This document shows, in pieces, positions 7,632 through 13,992 of a stretch of 33,768 nucleotides of DNA. Origin of the DNA: Candidatus Flemingiibacterium merdigallinarum (lineage in GTDB: Bacteria; Bacillota; Clostridia; Oscillospirales; CAG-272); NCBI GenBank assembly GCA_904386005.1, contig CAJFKR010000026.1:1-33768 (forward strand), in the 5' to 3' direction. The notes under the pieces are model-generated. The model did no database searches. It worked only from the letters and a program-made list of their open reading frames with translations, and was not told where the DNA came from. A program made the position numbers and the translations under genes. Position 1 is the stretch's first letter. Each line of letters begins with the position of its first letter.

Positions 7632-9059
7632 ATGGAAAAAACACCCAATTCTTCGCCTGTAGGCGAAAACAATAGCTATGACCCGACGCTGTATGAAATC
7701 ATCACCGCGCAGCGGGAGTTCTTCGCCACCGGAAAGACCCGCGATATCTCGTTTCGGCGGCAGCTGCTCATAAACCTACGCTCGCTGATACGCGACAACG
7801 AGGGGCTGATACTTGAAGCGCTTCGCGCCGACCTCGGCAAGTCCTACCGCGAGGGGTATATGACCGAAATCGGCATGGTCGAGCAGGAGATAAACCATAC
7901 ACTGCGCTACTTAAAGGTCTGGAACTCGCCGAAAACCGTACCGACCCCATACTACCTCTGGCCGTCGTCCAGCATAAAGTACCGCCACCCGCTCGGTGTG
8001 TGCATGATATTCTCGCCGTGGAATTACCCATTCTTGCTCACAATACAGCCGCTGATATCGTCGATTGCCGCCGGCAACTGCACGATACTGAAGCTGTCCG
8101 AGCACTCGAAGCACACGACGCGGCTGCTCTGCGACCTCATCGACAAATACTTCGACCGCGAGTATATCGCCGCGTATGTCGACAGCTTCGAGGCGGTCAA
8201 GGCGATCCGCCGCGAGCAGCTCGGGCTGATATTCTACACCGGCGGCTCGACCGTCGCGCGGATAATCATGAAAGCCGCCGCCGCGCAGCTGACTCCGGTC
8301 GTGCTCGAGCTGGGCGGCAAAAGCCCCTGCATAATCGACAAGACGGCGAATCTGCGGCTTGCGGCGCGCCGCATTGTCAGCGGCAAGCTGATAAACGCGG
8401 GGCAGACCTGCGTCGCGCCCGACTATATCTATATCGATTCGAGCGTCAAGGACGAGTTTGTCGGCTACGTGCGAGAATATCACGACCGCTTCTGTCAGGC
8501 GGTGCCGACCGAGAACAAATTCTACCCGAAGATAATCAACAAAATGCACTTCGAGCGGCTGAAGAACTACCTCAACGACGGCACGATCCTGATGGGCGGC
8601 GAGGTGAACGAGGACGCCTGCAAGATATCGCTGACCTTAATGGAGAAAATACGCCGCGACAGCAAGCTTGCGAGCGAGGAGATATTCGGTCCGATTCTGC
8701 CGATATTCGAGTTCAACGACATCAATATTGTAATAAACACGCTGCGCAAGCGTCCGAAGCCGCTCGCGCTCTATCTGTTCACAAAGAGCCGCGAGTGCCG
8801 CCGGCTGGTACTCGAAAATCTCGACTTCGGCTGCGGCTGCATAAACGACACGGTCATGCAGCTTTCGAATCCGCACCTGCCGTTCGGCGGCGTCGGCGAC
8901 AGCGGCATGGGGCGCTACCACGGCAAGGCGGGCTTCGACACGTTCAGCTCTGAGACCTCGCTTCTCCGCTCCTCGGCTCTCGATCTGAACCCTCTCCGCT
9001 ACCCGCCCTACGACGACCGCTATCTCTATCTAAAAATCCTCTTCCGCCACTTCATCTGA
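7632..9059 (+). CDS. Aldehyde dehydrogenase, class 3 (ALDH3/YwdH-like)
   Basis: An NAD(P)-dependent oxidation of an aldehyde to its acid; the substrate cannot be told from sequence. At 475 aa it has the normal length for the ALDH3 branch. Visible catalytic residues are N131 in SPWNYP, E226 in LELGGKSP and nucleophile C260 in AGQTCVAPDY. EEIFGP (cofactor contact) and LPFGGVGDSGMGRYHG near the C-terminus are also conserved. The C-terminus is extended and hydrophobic/basic (YLYLKILFRHFI), as in class 3 enzymes that sit on membranes. The ATG at 7632 has no good ribosome-binding site directly upstream. A hairpin separates it from an AAAGGAAAGG tract 40 nt away. The gene is monocistronic, followed at once by two element A copies and a terminator at 9367. 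Confidence 0.92.
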   Translation: MEKTPNSSPVGENNSYDPTLYEIITAQREFFATGKTRDISFRRQLLINLRSLIRDNEGLILEALRADLGKSYREGYMTEIGMVEQEINHTLRYLKVWNSPKTVPTPYYLWPSSSIKYRHPLGVCMIFSPWNYPFLLTIQPLISSIAAGNCTILKLSEHSKHTTRLLCDLIDKYFDREYIAAYVDSFEAVKAIRREQLGLIFYTGGSTVARIIMKAAAAQLTPVVLELGGKSPCIIDKTANLRLAARRIVSGKLINAGQTCVAPDYIYIDSSVKDEFVGYVREYHDRFCQAVPTENKFYPKIINKMHFERLKNYLNDGTILMGGEVNEDACKISLTLMEKIRRDSKLASEEIFGPILPIFEFNDINIVINTLRKRPKPLALYLFTKSRECRRLVLENLDFGCGCINDTVMQLSNPHLPFGGVGDSGMGRYHGKAGFDTFSSETSLLRSSALDLNPLRYPPYDDRYLYLKILFRHFI

Positions 9060-9165
9060 GCGGGTACGACCCGCGGCAGAAGTCAGTGTTTGTCTCTGCG
9101 CCAACCTCAGCTTCTGCCTCATCAGTGGTCGAATTCAACCGCTTTGCGGTTGAATTCGAGACAGC
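9060..9165 (+). repeat. Element A, copy 3
   Basis: Begins directly after the ALDH stop: GGGTACGACCCGCGG, a degenerate box (GTCAGTGTTTGTCT at 9082), 33-nt spacer, then hairpin 9129-9159 with arms TCGAATTCAACCGC and loop TTT, followed by GACAGCG. Compared with copies 1-2, one stem base pair has flipped from G-C to C-G, a compensated change. Confidence 0.8.
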
Positions 9166-9297
9166 GGCGGGGACGCCCCCGCGGGCGGCGGGGACGCCCC
9201 CGCGGGCGGTGTCAAGGGTTAGTTTATGCTTGACCCAACATATGTGGAATCATTCGTGGTCGAATAAAGCTGCGAAGCAGTTGAATTCGATACAGCG
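9166..9297 (+). repeat. Element A, copy 4 (tandem with copy 3)
   Basis: A duplicated G/C module (two GGCGGGGACGCCCCCGCG units, 9166-9210) is followed by the box GTCAAGGGTTAGTTT (9211-9225), a 34-nt spacer and hairpin 9260-9290 with loop GAA. This stem is the only imperfect one, with a 2x2 internal mismatch, though its length is still 31 nt. Nothing else is seen in 9059-9367. Confidence 0.75.
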
Positions 9298-9366
9298 ACG
9301 CGTTGGGATTGTTTCTGCGTGACTGTCAGAAATATTACCGCGGCGCGACTACTGTAAATTCACAGC

Positions 9367-9402
9367 TCGTCCTGTCGGTTTATACCGGCGGGACGAATTT
9401 TT
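9367..9402 (+). terminator. Rho-independent terminator
   Basis: A 13-bp stem (9367-9379 / 9384-9396, two G-T pairs) with a TTAT loop is followed by ATTTTTAT. It is the first clear terminator after the aldehyde dehydrogenase gene, 300 bp downstream, so the two element A copies would be transcribed as its 3' UTR. Confidence 0.85.
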
Positions 9403-9448
9403 ATACTACAGTCAGGCAGGATAAATTTAATAAAATTGGAAATTGCGC

Positions 9449-9477
9449 TTGACAAATTATTTGTGCAATGCTATAAT
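9449..9477 (+). promoter_or_regulatory. Consensus promoter of the 9542-10542 operon
   Basis: TTGACA (9449-9454), 17-nt spacer, TATAAT (9472-9477). Both hexamers match consensus exactly. Leader about 58 nt. Confidence 0.85.
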
Positions 9478-9541
9478 TGAATTGCATATAGAATAAGCCA
9501 TAACGGCGACACACATCACACGAGAAAGGTGGATACCGGTA

Positions 9542-10204
9542 ATGAAAAAAATGCTGATAATACTGACCGCTGTGCTGCTCGCAGTCTGCCTGACAGTCGG
9601 ACTTACAATGGTATTTCTGCGCGGCGGCGACGTTGTCACAGTCGAAACCAAGGACGGCGACACTACTGTCAATGTCGTTTACAACCGAGCGACAAAGGAT
9701 TTCGAGCTGAAATGCTTCAAGTCGGGCGAGCTTATCTACACCCGCTCGGGCAACGCGGGCGACCCGTCTACCATTGCGACGCAAACCGCGTCCGAATACA
9801 ACCCGAACAGCATACACGACTGGATGTTCGGCTGCTCGTGCAGCTATGAAATCGACGAGAACGGCGATTTTCTCTGGCAGCTGACCTGTCCCGCCGGAGA
9901 GTCCGAAACGCTGTCGTTCTACGCCGCCCCCGACACGCCGGTGCAGGATTACGCGGTTCGGTTCACCGAGGAGCTGATGACGATACGTGAATTGTCAGGC
10001 GACGCGCTCGAGCTCGCGCCGCGCGAGAGTTTACGCGTCCTCGCGGCGTTGTTCGGCGACCCGAATATTGACGGCGAGCTCATAAATTACACCGCGCGCG
10101 AGCTTGGGGTCGACACCGACGCTGTCGAGCTTATCGGCAAGGCGTACGCCTCGGTGCTGAACGCGAATATGTGGTATAATTACATACTCGATTTGACCGC
10201 GTAA
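9542..10204 (+). CDS. Membrane-anchored extracytoplasmic protein of unknown function
   Basis: I do not recognise this 220-aa protein. The N-terminus MKKM plus a hydrophobic stretch (residues 5-26) is a signal anchor. C16 within it lacks a proper lipobox. The extracytoplasmic part starts beta-rich (VVTVETKDGDTTVNVVYN) and has a Cys pair in GCSCSYEIDENGDF. It ends in a helical, acidic region. The ATG at 9542 follows AGAAAGGTGG at a slightly long spacing. It is the first gene of a two-gene operon driven by a consensus promoter, with a small membrane protein 32 bp downstream. The strong promoter suggests steady expression (inference). Confidence 0.8.
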   Translation: MKKMLIILTAVLLAVCLTVGLTMVFLRGGDVVTVETKDGDTTVNVVYNRATKDFELKCFKSGELIYTRSGNAGDPSTIATQTASEYNPNSIHDWMFGCSCSYEIDENGDFLWQLTCPAGESETLSFYAAPDTPVQDYAVRFTEELMTIRELSGDALELAPRESLRVLAALFGDPNIDGELINYTARELGVDTDAVELIGKAYASVLNANMWYNYILDLTA

Positions 10205-10236
10205 GGCTGTATGTACAATCAGGCGAGGTGACAGCT

Positions 10237-10542
10237 ATGAAAAATTCGAATAAGGTAATGGTTCTTGTCAACAAAGTCATTATAATACTTGCCATTATAG
10301 CTTATGTAATCCTTTCGTTTTTCACAGACCTTCCGAAACACCGTTATATCGTGCCGTTGGCTTTGAGTATAAACGGGCTGCTCGCGATAGACGGTCTATA
10401 TATCATGCTGGTACGGCACGCGATAGACGATATAGTGCCGAAATTCAGCGACGAGCTCAAAGACACAATCCGGTTTGTCTGCGGAATAGGGCTGATTATT
10501 CTTGTCATTGCTACGACACGAATTTATCTTGGTTTGAGATGA
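10237..10542 (+). CDS. Small integral membrane protein of unknown function
   Basis: 101 aa with three predicted membrane helices (about residues 8-30, 38-57 and 79-97), short loops and a basic C-terminus. No family is recognised. The ATG at 10237 is chosen because GAGGTGA lies at proper spacing before it. A GTG three codons earlier overlaps that ribosome-binding site. It follows the preceding gene by 32 bp with no promoter between, so the two are probably co-transcribed and may interact in the membrane. Confidence 0.8.
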   Translation: MKNSNKVMVLVNKVIIILAIIAYVILSFFTDLPKHRYIVPLALSINGLLAIDGLYIMLVRHAIDDIVPKFSDELKDTIRFVCGIGLIILVIATTRIYLGLR

Positions 10543-10559
10543 TTCACAATTTATGTCCA

Positions 10560-10588
10560 AGCGTCGGGTATCTCCGGCGCTCGGATTT
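10560..10588 (+). terminator. Weak terminator-like hairpin
   Basis: AGCGTCGG (10560-10567) pairs with CCGGCGCT (10574-10581, one G-T pair), followed by CGGATTTT. It is correctly placed 18 bp after the operon, but the T-run is short. Confidence 0.45.
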
Positions 10589-10616
10589 TGCCGACTATGA
10601 CAATTTCGGTTTGCAA

Positions 10617-10645
10617 TTGACATAGGTATGCTTGTATGTTATAAT
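10617..10645 (+). promoter_or_regulatory. Consensus promoter with no gene for 200 bp (P1)
   Basis: TTGACA (10617-10622), 17-nt spacer, TATAAT (10640-10645). The next start codon is at 10848, and a second promoter (P2, 10777-10805) lies closer to it. P1 therefore either makes a long leader or an untranslated transcript. Between P1 and P2 lies the shared motif at 10698. Confidence 0.75.
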
Positions 10646-10697
10646 ATCGGTACAATAATGCGGAAATAATATTTCTGTGATGATATAAGCAAGCACC

Positions 10698-10716
10698 CCA
10701 TCGAACTCACGTTAAA
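10698..10716 (+). promoter_or_regulatory. Candidate operator motif, copy 1 (CATCGAACTCACGTT)
   Basis: The string CCATCGAACTCACGTTAAA lies between the two promoters of the first solute-binding lipoprotein. It recurs at 13903-13921 with one mismatch, and its 15-nt core recurs inverted at 13622-13636. Both of those lie in the leader of the second solute-binding lipoprotein. Shared placement suggests a common regulator; this is inference. Confidence 0.45.
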
Positions 10717-10776
10717 CGGTCAAATAAACATATACAGCCGCAAATAAAACTTTACCCAGATTTATATTGACAATGA

Positions 10777-10805
10777 TAGACAGTTTATAAAATACACAGT
10801 ATAAT
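10777..10805 (+). promoter_or_regulatory. Promoter proximal to solute-binding lipoprotein 1 (P2)
   Basis: -35 TAGACA (10777-10782), 17-nt spacer, -10 TATAAT (10800-10805), giving a leader of about 36 nt to the ATG at 10848. Confidence 0.6.
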
Positions 10806-10847
10806 ATTTATTGTAATACACAATGTGCAAAGAAAAGGAAACCTCAA

Positions 10848-12341
10848 ATGAGAAAAAAAGCCACACGCGCCGCAGCGTTAGTTATGATACTCACACAGCT
10901 TGTCATAGTAGCTTCCTGCGACTCCGAAGAACAGCCGATCGACACCGCGACAACGACCGAAACTCAAAGTCAGACCACAGAACCAGAGGTGACAACCGCG
11001 CTTCCCGCCGACCTCGATTTCGGCGGAGCCGAGTGCCGGATATTCAACTTCGACTCGGGCTCGTGGAACACGCAGCTGCTCGCCGAAACCCAGAACGGCG
11101 AGGTGCTGAACGACGCCATCTACAACCGCAACATCAAGGTCGAGGACACGCTTAACGTTAAGCTGACCGAATTCCGCGAGTCCGAATGGAACACTGCCTA
11201 TGAAGCCGCCCGCCGGCTCTTGGCTTCCGGCGACGACGCCTATGAAATATACTTCACGAACGACCGCAACGCGCTGTCGCTCGCGCAGGAGGGCTACATA
11301 GAACCGCTTTCGGATATGCCCTACGTCGACCTTAGCCGCGAATACTGGTCGCAGACTATAAACGAGGACATCTCGATACACAACAAGCTCTATTTCTCCT
11401 ACGGCGACTTTAACCTGACCGGCTACGAAGCCGTCAACGTCCTGCTTGTCAACAAGCAGCTCGCCGAGGAGTATTCGCTGCCCGACCACTACGACGCGGT
11501 GCTCGACGGCAGCTGGACGCTCGACCTGCTCGCCGAGAACATGAAGCTCGTCACAAATGACCTCGACGGAAACGGCACGTTCGACGAAAACGACCAGTAC
11601 GGCATAACCTCGCACAACAAGCAGGTGCTGCCCTGCTTCTGGGTCGCGTCCGGACTGCGTACAATTGAGAAAAACGAGAACGACGAGCCTTATTTCGCGC
11701 TGCCCGGCAATGAAAAATTCGCCGATATGTACGAAAAGGTGCTCGACATCATGTATACCGACAACGTCTACTTCAACTCCGCGTCGCTTACAAACTACGC
11801 CGACAACACCGTCTTCAAGGAGGGGCGCGCGCTCTACAACATCGTGCGCGTCGCGTTCATGACCTACTACCGCGACATGGACTACGACTACGCGATAATT
11901 CCCTATCCGAAGTGGGACGAGAATCAGACCGAATATTACAGCCGCTTTGAGGGCGGAGCGGTCAGCTTCACGCCGAAGGTTGCCGCGAACAAGGAGCTTG
12001 CCGGAGCGGTCATGGAGCTGATGGCCTGCGAATCCATGAAGACAGTCATACCGGTGTACTATGACACTGTCCTCAAGAACAAGTACGCGCGCGACGAGCG
12101 CTCGATAGAGATGCTCGACCTCATATACGAGAACCGTATCTGCGACCTTGGCGACACCTTCTGGTCGGATAAGATCCGCGACGGCGTGTTCGCCGGCAAA
12201 TTTGCAGCCAACGACCGCGATCTGCAAAGCACGATAGCTACAATGGAACCCACCGTCAACAAGGTGATCGAGGACACGATTGCGGCGTTTGACGAAGTCG
12301 ACGCCGCCGCGTCCTCCCAGGGCTCTGCCTCCGCCGAGTAG
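10848..12341 (+). CDS. Extracellular solute-binding lipoprotein (orphan SBP 1)
   Basis: 497 aa. A signal peptide ends in lipobox V-A-S-C24, then a Thr/Gln/Glu-rich linker (residues 25-50), then a domain resembling ABC-type solute-binding proteins (GEVLNDAIYNRN, DGSWTLDLLAENM). It should be tethered to the outer face of the membrane. Residues 237-248 (D-L-D-G-N-G-T-F-D-E-N-D) form an EF-hand-like calcium loop with acidic or Asn ligands at positions 1, 3, 5 and 12. No permease or ATPase is adjacent, so the transporter is elsewhere or the protein has a sensing role. AAGGAAA lies upstream of the ATG. It is related to the gene at 13993. Two promoters and a shared motif precede it; a metallophosphoesterase follows 53 bp later. 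Confidence 0.8.
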   Translation: MRKKATRAAALVMILTQLVIVASCDSEEQPIDTATTTETQSQTTEPEVTTALPADLDFGGAECRIFNFDSGSWNTQLLAETQNGEVLNDAIYNRNIKVEDTLNVKLTEFRESEWNTAYEAARRLLASGDDAYEIYFTNDRNALSLAQEGYIEPLSDMPYVDLSREYWSQTINEDISIHNKLYFSYGDFNLTGYEAVNVLLVNKQLAEEYSLPDHYDAVLDGSWTLDLLAENMKLVTNDLDGNGTFDENDQYGITSHNKQVLPCFWVASGLRTIEKNENDEPYFALPGNEKFADMYEKVLDIMYTDNVYFNSASLTNYADNTVFKEGRALYNIVRVAFMTYYRDMDYDYAIIPYPKWDENQTEYYSRFEGGAVSFTPKVAANKELAGAVMELMACESMKTVIPVYYDTVLKNKYARDERSIEMLDLIYENRICDLGDTFWSDKIRDGVFAGKFAANDRDLQSTIATMEPTVNKVIEDTIAAFDEVDAAASSQGSASAE

Positions 12342-12394
12342 GCGGGATATTTACTACTGAAAAGGACAATGCCGCAGACAGCGGTCTTAACAGC

Positions 12395-13219
12395 ATGAAA
12401 TTAATCGAAACCAAAATCACCGTCGGCGCGGCCGAGCCGTTCGAGCTTCTGCACATCAGCGACACGCACTTAACGCTCGCCGACGACCGTGACGACGAGC
12501 GCAAGCTGAAGCTCGCCGCGGAGCGCGCGAAATACTTTCCCCGCGCGGAGGAATATCTCGCCGAAGCCGAACAATACGCCGCCGACCACAATATGACGAT
12601 AGTCCACACCGGCGACCTCATCGACTTCGTGTCCGAAGCAAACCTCGACCGCGCGCGCGAGTTCTGCGAAAACAACGACGTGTTCTTCGCCGCGGGCAAC
12701 CACGAGTTCAGCCTGTACGTCGGCGAGGCGTTCGAGGACGCCGAATACCGGAATCAGAGCCTTTCGCACGTGCAGGAGTCGTTCACGAACGACATACGCT
12801 TCGACGTGCGCAAAATCAACGGCGTGAACATAGTGGCGCTTGACAATTCGTACTACCTGTTTGAAGAGTATCAGCTCGAAGGTCTTAAGGAAGTCGCCGC
12901 CGAGGGGCTGCCGATGATACTGCTCATGCACAATCCGCTCTACGCGCCCGACATATACGAGGAGGCGATGAGCCGCGGCTCTATCGCGTATCTTACCGGC
13001 GTGCCGGTCGAGCTGATGACCGGCTACGACGACTACCGCCTGCGCCAGCAGACCGCCGACGACATAACGCTCGAAACTATCGAATACATCAAGTCCGAGC
13101 CGCTTATCAAGGCGATATTCACCGGACACGTACACTACGACTTCGAGTCGGAGCTGACGCCGAACCTGAAGCAATACGCGACCGGCATCGGCTCGGCGAG
13201 AGTGATAAGCGTAGAGTGA
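12395..13219 (+). CDS. Calcineurin-like metallophosphoesterase
   Basis: 274 aa, no signal peptide, so cytoplasmic. The full dinuclear-metal motif set is present: D23-x-H25, GDLID (D74, D77), GNHE (N102, H103), H179 and GHVH (H245, H247). It would hydrolyse a phosphomonoester or phosphodiester; the substrate is not deducible. The ATG at 12395 lacks a good ribosome-binding site. A 9-codon reading frame from ATG 12369, preceded by AAAAGGA, ends in a TGA that overlaps this ATG (ATGA), so translational coupling to that mini-frame is possible. It is 53 bp after the SBP gene with no promoter seen, probably the same operon, and is followed by a good terminator at 13283. Confidence 0.88.
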   Translation: MKLIETKITVGAAEPFELLHISDTHLTLADDRDDERKLKLAAERAKYFPRAEEYLAEAEQYAADHNMTIVHTGDLIDFVSEANLDRAREFCENNDVFFAAGNHEFSLYVGEAFEDAEYRNQSLSHVQESFTNDIRFDVRKINGVNIVALDNSYYLFEEYQLEGLKEVAAEGLPMILLMHNPLYAPDIYEEAMSRGSIAYLTGVPVELMTGYDDYRLRQQTADDITLETIEYIKSEPLIKAIFTGHVHYDFESELTPNLKQYATGIGSARVISVE

Positions 13220-13282
13220 CGAATATAAGGCGAGAAGCATTGAGCGATAGTCCATAAGAAAAGGTCAAGTCGAAGAACCGAG

Positions 13283-13315
13283 GCAGGAAATCTCGTTTTG
13301 AGATTTCCTGCTTTT
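13283..13315 (+). terminator. Rho-independent terminator
   Basis: A perfect 12-bp stem GCAGGAAATCTC (13283-13294) / 13300-13311 with loop GTTTT, followed by TTTT. It ends the SBP 1 / metallophosphoesterase operon. Nothing is recognised in 13316-13530. Confidence 0.9.
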
Positions 13316-13536
13316 GCCCTTATAAATTGCCTCAAGTCCGCGTCCGAATCAGCCCCGCGCCAATACATAGCGGCGAATCATTCTGTTGCCATAGGTATAG
13401 TCTCCCGACTTCCATTCGAGCAGCAGATATTCCCTGCCGTCATCGATTTGTGCCCGCTGTATATAATATAGCTAAATGATGTGAATTTATATCAAAAAAA
13501 TTTACATATGCACATAAACGCGTTTAGTATAACCTG

Positions 13537-13565
13537 TTGACAAAACATTTTTTCTGTGGTAAAAT
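13537..13565 (+). promoter_or_regulatory. Promoter of solute-binding lipoprotein 2
   Basis: TTGACA (13537-13542), 17-nt spacer, TAAAAT (13560-13565). The start codon is at 13993, so the leader would be about 420 nt. It contains a 16-bp palindrome, an element B copy, two copies of the candidate operator and a 20-bp duplication. Confidence 0.75.
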
Positions 13566-13610
13566 TATTTCAGTAAAGTTATTTGGACGCGCATCACGTT
13601 TTAGACTGTG

Positions 13611-13636
13611 ACGTTAATATTAACGTGAGTTCGATG
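13611..13636. promoter_or_regulatory. 16-bp palindrome overlapping the candidate operator (inverted copy)
   Basis: ACGTTAATATTAACGT (13611-13626) is a perfect palindrome about 40 nt after the predicted start of transcription. Its right half overlaps the inverted 15-nt motif AACGTGAGTTCGATG (13622-13636), the reverse complement of the motif at 10699-10713. This has the geometry of a dimeric repressor site. Confidence 0.45.
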
Positions 13637-13708
13637 AAAATTATGACAATGTAAATACGTAATTAACAGGACAAACAATATAAGATTCAAACGACCACGT
13701 AGAAACCA

Positions 13709-13882
13709 GCCGCCGGTTGGGAAGCAGGGTCCCATTAGGCGGCGCATCTCTGTGGTTCCTGACAGCAAGCAGAAATTAAATATCTGCGCAGTCATAATGA
13801 TTCACGTCTTGACCCAAATCTGCAAAAGTTTTCGCGGTGGGGGTCTGGGGGAGGTGCCTTTTTCAAAAGGCACCTCCCCCAG
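13709..13882 (+). repeat. Element B, copy 1
   Basis: A 35-nt hairpin (13709-13743: GCCGCC...TGGGA...TCCCA...GGCGGC) is followed by ~100 nt ending in a GGGGGTCTGGGGG run. A perfect 18-bp stem follows: CTGGGGGAGGTGCCTTTT (13845-13862) pairing with 13865-13882. Compared with copies 2 and 3, the stem centre is AGGTGCC/GGCACCT instead of AAAACCC/GGGTTTT: different sequence, same pairing. It lies 110 bp upstream of the gene at 13993. Confidence 0.85.
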
Positions 13883-13902
13883 TGAAAACAAACCTAAGAA
13901 CT

Positions 13903-13921
13903 CCATCGAACTCATGTTAAA
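13903..13921 (+). promoter_or_regulatory. Candidate operator motif, copy 2
   Basis: CCATCGAACTCATGTTAAA differs by one base from 10698-10716. It is 72 bp upstream of the lipoprotein start, just after element B. Confidence 0.4.
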
Positions 13922-13938
13922 TTAAAAACCTTGGAGCG

Positions 13939-13978
13939 CGTCGTACCTTTCTTAAATACGTCGTACCTTTTGTAAATA
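13939..13978 (+). repeat. 20-bp tandem duplication next to a ribosome-binding site
   Basis: CGTCGTACCTTTCTTAAATA (13939-13958) is followed directly by CGTCGTACCTTTTGTAAATA (13959-13978). The second copy ends 1 bp before the AAGGAG of the gene at 13993. Possible paired binding sites in the leader. Confidence 0.7.
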
Positions 13979-13992
13979 TAAGGAGTGAGTTT

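Noticed and set aside
10878-12227. 449-aa minus-strand open frame
   Set aside because: Antisense to the SBP gene. Long shadow frames like this (also 14545-15558 minus and 20241-21527 plus) come from codon bias and lack start signals and recognisable domains.
13601-13795. Minus-strand frames over element B (also 18717-19019 and 26451-26765) sharing GPCFPTGG-like peptides
   Set aside because: They are antisense readings of the element B hairpin with no start signal. Such frames are likely to be mis-annotated as hypothetical proteins.
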